This document shows positions 59,301-64,000 of a stretch of 64,000 nucleotides of DNA, in pieces; positions within the stretch are counted from its first letter, which is position 1; each line of letters starts with the position of its first letter. A program made the position numbers and the translations under genes. Under the pieces are notes generated by a model, which saw only the letters and a program-made list of their open reading frames with translations, was not told where the DNA came from and ran no database searches. This DNA is from Serilophus lunatus. Its lineage: Eukaryota > Chordata > Aves > Passeriformes > Eurylaimidae. The DNA lies in NCBI GenBank assembly GCA_013399895.1, contig VXBA01003435.1, positions 1,818,392 to 1,882,391 of the forward strand. Reading direction: 5' to 3'.

Positions 59301-62300
59301 TAGCCATGGCTAGGGAAGCAAACAAAGCCCACGAGGAAGTGGTATCAAAGCCATAAGCTGAGTATTGTCACTCAAGATAATAAATCACGAGTAAGCAGCC
59401 TTGATATGTAGTCAGCAACATCAGTCATGGCTCACCCAGCCCATCCCCCAGGGTCTGTGTGGCAGGGGAAGGATAGGGCCCGCCAGCATCTGTCCTCCTC
59501 CCTTCCTCCATAAGGGACAGTAGGCAGCATATCAGCCCAAGGATGGGGGTACTGCCATGTCAGGGCATCTGCTGGACTTCCCAAAACTGAGGAATCCTTG
59601 CAGTGATCAGCCCAGATCTTGGTGCTTTTTGAAGTACCCTTCTGCTACCGAGCCTTTTAATTTGAGGAAAGATGAGACAGGCTTGCTGTCTGAACATAAT
59701 CATTAGGCAGTTTTGTATTTCATCAGCTTTTTCCAAATGCAATGTTCTCTGCTAGGGTCAGTGGCTTTGTAAAATGGGGATGGCATAGTTTAAAATGGAT
59801 CTAACAGATCTCACAGACAAAATCAACAGAATGAAATCTCAGGTTCTCAGCAAGCCAGTCTGGATTTGTAATGCTACAGATAAATAAATATGTTGTACAT
59901 TTCTTCCTTTAAAACTCTTTGCTAATATTAAAAAAATGTTGCTTAAATTAAAATTTACAGCAGTTTTGCACTGAAAGTGTTGTAGATAATGAATTAAACT
60001 TGAACATCATGCATAATAAGAATATACATGAAAGTTTTTTGCTAAAGAAACGTTGATATGCTTAAGATGCTGTGGTAGCCACAACTTCACTTTTGTTTAT
60101 CTTTCAGGAAAAGTAATTTCCTGACAATCCGGGCTACACTCAGAGTGTGGGAGTATTTTCAAACACAGGTAACTCTAAAAATTATTTGGAAATGATAGTT
60201 CTGTACACTTTGAAGAACGGTACTGGCTGGGAACAATATATAAAAGTATATAAAACGAAGAAGATATAAAAACCTAAGGAAAAACAATGCTGTTGCTTAA
60301 AGCCCCTGAGTTGTTCTTACCCAGCAATGGCACAGTGTGCCCTCCACAGACTATAGCACAAACCGATAAGGAGCAGTTAGAGATCCCACTTGGAAAGAGG
60401 GAAGAACTCTTTAGGTGGCTTCCAAAAATAAGTGTGCACTTGAGAGTTAACTTTGTTGCTTGCAATAGTTGCAACATATTAGTTTATCCCTGGTTGAATG
60501 TCAACGAAGTAATTCCAGAGTAACATTTTTCTGATTTAACCGATACCTCGTGTAAGATGCAGTAAGAAAACAAGAGGATACGCATACCTGTGTTGATATC
60601 CAAATATATTTATGTTCACATGTGAATATAAACAAGACTATGAATGTCTATGTTGTAATGCACTTGTGTCTGTGAGTTTGACTCAGAAGCAGCAGAACAG
60701 TTCTGAGGGCTACGAGGCTTTGTTTTCTGCCTGGGAAGAGCAAATTCAGAGACAATTGTGTAACCTTATAGCTTGGGACGTATGGGCTGTGCTGCTGTGC
60801 AGATTATGTCTATTATGCAACCTCGTTTATACAGGAAGCTAACAGCATCTAACAAGCTAAAGATAAGCAGACTTCCATAATTTCAAAGAATAGCATTTTA
60901 AACATAGTTTATGTGACTGATCTTATTCAATAATAAATGTATTCTCTTCAAAAATTTTATTTATTTTTTAACTAGAGTGATATTTTTTACACACTGGCTG
61001 CCTGTTTTCTCAGAGAAAGTTAGAGCTCCTTTCTCATTTTTCCATTACAGCAAGAAATCTCTTGTCTTTTATTTGAGGTGCTTTCCAATATCTTCAAGAA
61101 ACAAAGCAGACCAGAGCATCAGTCTGCTTTTTCTCCTCAGACAGTCAAGAAGTCTGACATTTGTGGGCAGGTTATGGGAAAATTAGGTTTGTTTCCATGG
61201 TAGTAATAGTATTTTCAGTTAATTAGGCAGCAGAAAATTAAAAGCATTTTTTATATTGCTCCTTCTGCTGCTGAGTTTCCTGGGTAGAACAGAAAGCATT
61301 TAGTTTTTATCTTTACGGAAGGCGCTCCTTACCTTGGCTTTGTGTCCACCTGTCCTATGTGTTATGGAAACTCTACAGGGCTGATGCCTCTCTCCTCGAC
61401 TGCAGCACATGTACAACTGCAGTTCATGTACACAGAGGACATCTGGGTTTTCTTTAGCTGACGCTTGCATTCACCTTGTGTTGTTACCTTTGCCCACTGT
61501 GTACGGCAGCTCGTGCCTGTCCACATTGTGAGGGGAAGGGAGCATTTTGATGCCTCTTCACTTCTGCACATAGCTCCCAATGGGAATGTTAAAACAGGCT
61601 CACCCCAGGTATTGCCTCCCCTGTCCTGGGCTGCCTTGTCTCCATGGGTACAAAGAATACCCAAAGCATTGGCAACCGATTTGATACAGGATTTCCCCAC
61701 ATGGGAGACCACAGTCCTTGGTGACGATCCCGATCTTCCTCCAGTGGGACCCGGGGATGGGGGTGCACTGCCTGCAGGCAAGACACAAGCCGGCCTTAGT
61801 AGGGACAGAGTCAGGGCCACGCTATCAGAAGTGTTTCTTCAAGCTTGGTAAAACTGAGTCAAGCTTAAAGATCTCACAAGGCCCTTGGATACTGACAATG
61901 GAAAATGATGCTTCTTGCATGGGATTAATTAACATATTAATTAATGTTAATTAATGCAACCAATATTAATTATTATTATTTAATATTATTAATATTTATT
62001 TATATTTATCAACTTTGAACTGCTCCATGGGCAAGTATTCTTCTCTTAAATCTCAGTATCAAACTTTATTGTGTAGAATTTGGACATTTTTTCTAAACCT
62101 AGAAATAGGGACGGATAAGATATGCTCTCCCTGGGCCACCATAGGAGTGCAGGCACTGATACATGTTGATTTAGAAGGAATACTGATGTGAAATTGCCAT
62201 TGTTGTATTTTCATCTCAGCAGCAATACTCAGCTCTAAGCATACTTGGTTTAAAGCACAATAATAAACAAAGCTGACTGCACTGAATATTCTAATTTGAG

Positions 62301-64000
62301 TGGTAGATTTACCTCACTTTTCACATTAACCTGACCGGCATGTAGTATCTTATTTTAATTTTGTTTTGATTTTTCCACTCTTAAAGGGGCACCACCTCAT
62401 CTGCTGTAAAATGGTATATCTTCACTGATTTGCAGTAGCTGAAAAGCAGGCATGAAATATTCATGTTTGCTTTGTTCACCCTTGGAATTTCCCTTTTAGA
62501 CTGGCATTAGTCCATCATTTCTCAGGATTCACCAGCTGCTTCAAGGACAGTCAGTAGCAGTTCCTCAAAATATCCCCTCTGTGCTCCTTCCTGAAGTGAA
62601 GCAGCAGGTCCTATGACAGCAGAGGAGAGCTAGATGGAGAGGCTGTGCAGGGCCACGGCCACTGCACGAGGCTCTTTGAGTTTGTTCACAGTCTCTGTCC
62701 ATACATGAGGCTTACCAAGGTTTACATGACCCCTGGCTTAAAATGATTGCAATAGTCCCTTTGATTGACAACACTGAATTGTTGTATTTCCTCCAACACT
62801 AACATTTAGCTCTAATGTAATGTTCAGCTGGTGGAGGTGAAAAAATCAAAGCTTTTTTTTTGTTGTTGCATTACAGCTATTCTGTAGGAGTATGATGAAA
62901 GGAATGTCACCCATATCTGTTGGTGCTGGGAGTGAGCTGCAATCAGTACAGTGTGTGTGTGGATGCTTGTTCTGCTCAGTCTGGGGGCACGATTTTACCC
63001 CTGTGCAAATACACAGTAACTCTGCTGGGCTCCCAGGAAAGTTGGTGGGAGGAGAGCCAGCTTCTTTCTATCATGCAGGGGTAACCTCTTTATTAATTTC
63101 TATGAGAAGAATAAGCTCAGAACATAAAGGACCGCTTGTTTAATTTTCAGTTAGGATTTGCCAAACAATTTAAATGGCAAAGAGGACAGAGAGGAAAGCT
63201 GCTTCCCAAAAGAACCAGTTCAGAACAACTTAAAATGCTATGGGGAATAAGAGTAAGGCAGCCGTAACCTGTTGGAGTTTGCTCCTTTCTCTCAGCCTCA
63301 GAAATCCAGTAAAGGGAGTTGATGACATACCATGAAACCCATTCAGGCCCAAAAATGGCTTCCATCCATCTTGAATGGATGCACCATCAGCTCTGGAGCT
63401 TCCTGGAGAGGGAGAGCCCATGGAATTCTGATGCCTTAAAATGGGGACCAACTTTTTTCTGATGCAGCCTGAAGTCAGGTGGCTGGCTACACTGGACAGT
63501 TAGTCCGCTAAGCCCATCTCGCAAGCATGGCTCTTTATACTGTGGGTACTTTGACTACAGGTAAATCAGCCATGTGGCAGGAAATTGTGGGCATCCTGGG
63601 AACCAGACGGAGCCCATCCTGAACACTCAAGTCTTTGTGTCTTGAGGATGACATACTATTAAAGAATATGAAACTTCTTGCTTTGTACATGGTGTAATAG
63701 CTATAATTTTTTAACATTCTGTACCCCATGAAGACAATGTGATGGCATGTATCCCACTCAGGCTGTTCTGGGACTCAGACTGCTGTGCTGATTCTATAGT
63801 ATATGTCTCCAAAATATAGCTCCTAATGTAAAGACTACTATCTTTGGAAAAGGCAGGTTCTGGAAAACCTTTGGGCTTAAAACAAGGGGAAAATTGTGGT
63901 ATGGACCACTGAGAACCTTGCCAGGCTGGACACAGGCCAAAGAAGTGTCACGATCATTTCAGTGTATGCCAGAAAATGACTCAGTCACTGGCATCAAGAG
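56382..64000. other. Intergenic, no gene recognised
   Basis: Mostly AT-rich. It includes an AT-only low-complexity patch at about 61925-62010 and a GC-richer block at about 61365-61860 with long overlapping ORFs on both strands that I could not assign. No further hyaluronidase copy and no other neighbour expected from the mammalian locus (such as TMEM229A) was seen before the right edge. Confidence 0.55.
61925..62010. repeat. AT-rich low-complexity (TTAAT/TTATT) patch
   Basis: Repeated TTAATTAA, ATTATT and ATATTT units with almost no G or C. Simple sequence. Confidence 0.85.

Noticed and set aside
1..64000. CRISPR arrays, operons, tRNA or rRNA genes
   Set aside because: No regularly spaced repeats, polycistronic gene blocks or recognisable RNA-gene boxes were seen. 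The window is vertebrate nuclear DNA.

Overview
The window looks like an autosomal segment of a bird genome. It contains minus-oriented CR1 LINE fragments with the typical avian 3' end, ERVL-type solo LTRs with 5-bp target-site duplications, a compact CpG-island promoter, and the neighbour pair WASL / HYAL4-SPAM1-type hyaluronidase. In human 7q31 the same two genes lie side by side, WASL on the minus strand and the hyaluronidase cluster on the plus strand. I cannot name the species.

Layout: (1) 1-11175 is the 5' part of WASL intron 1 (minus strand; exon 2 lies beyond the left edge). (2) 11176-11289 is WASL coding exon 1, 38 codons encoding the start of the WH1/EVH1 domain, inside a CpG island of about 10.93-12.13 kb that holds three single-base N calls, Sp1-type boxes, a possible G-quadruplex and a YY1-like site on the opposite strand. 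(3) 12.1-45.8 kb is a gene-poor, AT-rich intergenic region with two solo LTRs (13811-14732 and 28026-29113), three CR1 fragments, a 184-bp pyrimidine tract, an unusual pair of 54-bp inverted repeats about 1 kb apart (40838-41957) and a compositional island at 38.45-39.1 kb. (4) 45839-53954 is a complete three-coding-exon, 478-codon hyaluronidase on the plus strand, with introns of 5550 and 1129 bp, all in phase 0, and with every expected catalytic residue and structural cysteine. (5) 53955-64000 is its 3' flank, with a third solo LTR (55280-56376, minus strand, same family as 28026-29113) and otherwise unremarkable sequence.

The two genes are transcribed divergently from about 11.3 and 45.8 kb and have unrelated functions: actin nucleation control (N-WASP) and extracellular glycosaminoglycan cleavage. 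I found no operon-like system, CRISPR array, tRNA or rRNA. The items most worth a second look are the inverted-repeat pair at 41 kb, the opposite-facing LTRs that bracket the hyaluronidase gene, and the mixed HYAL4/SPAM1 character and extra cysteine of the hyaluronidase. Family assignments rest on reading motifs by eye; no database search was run.
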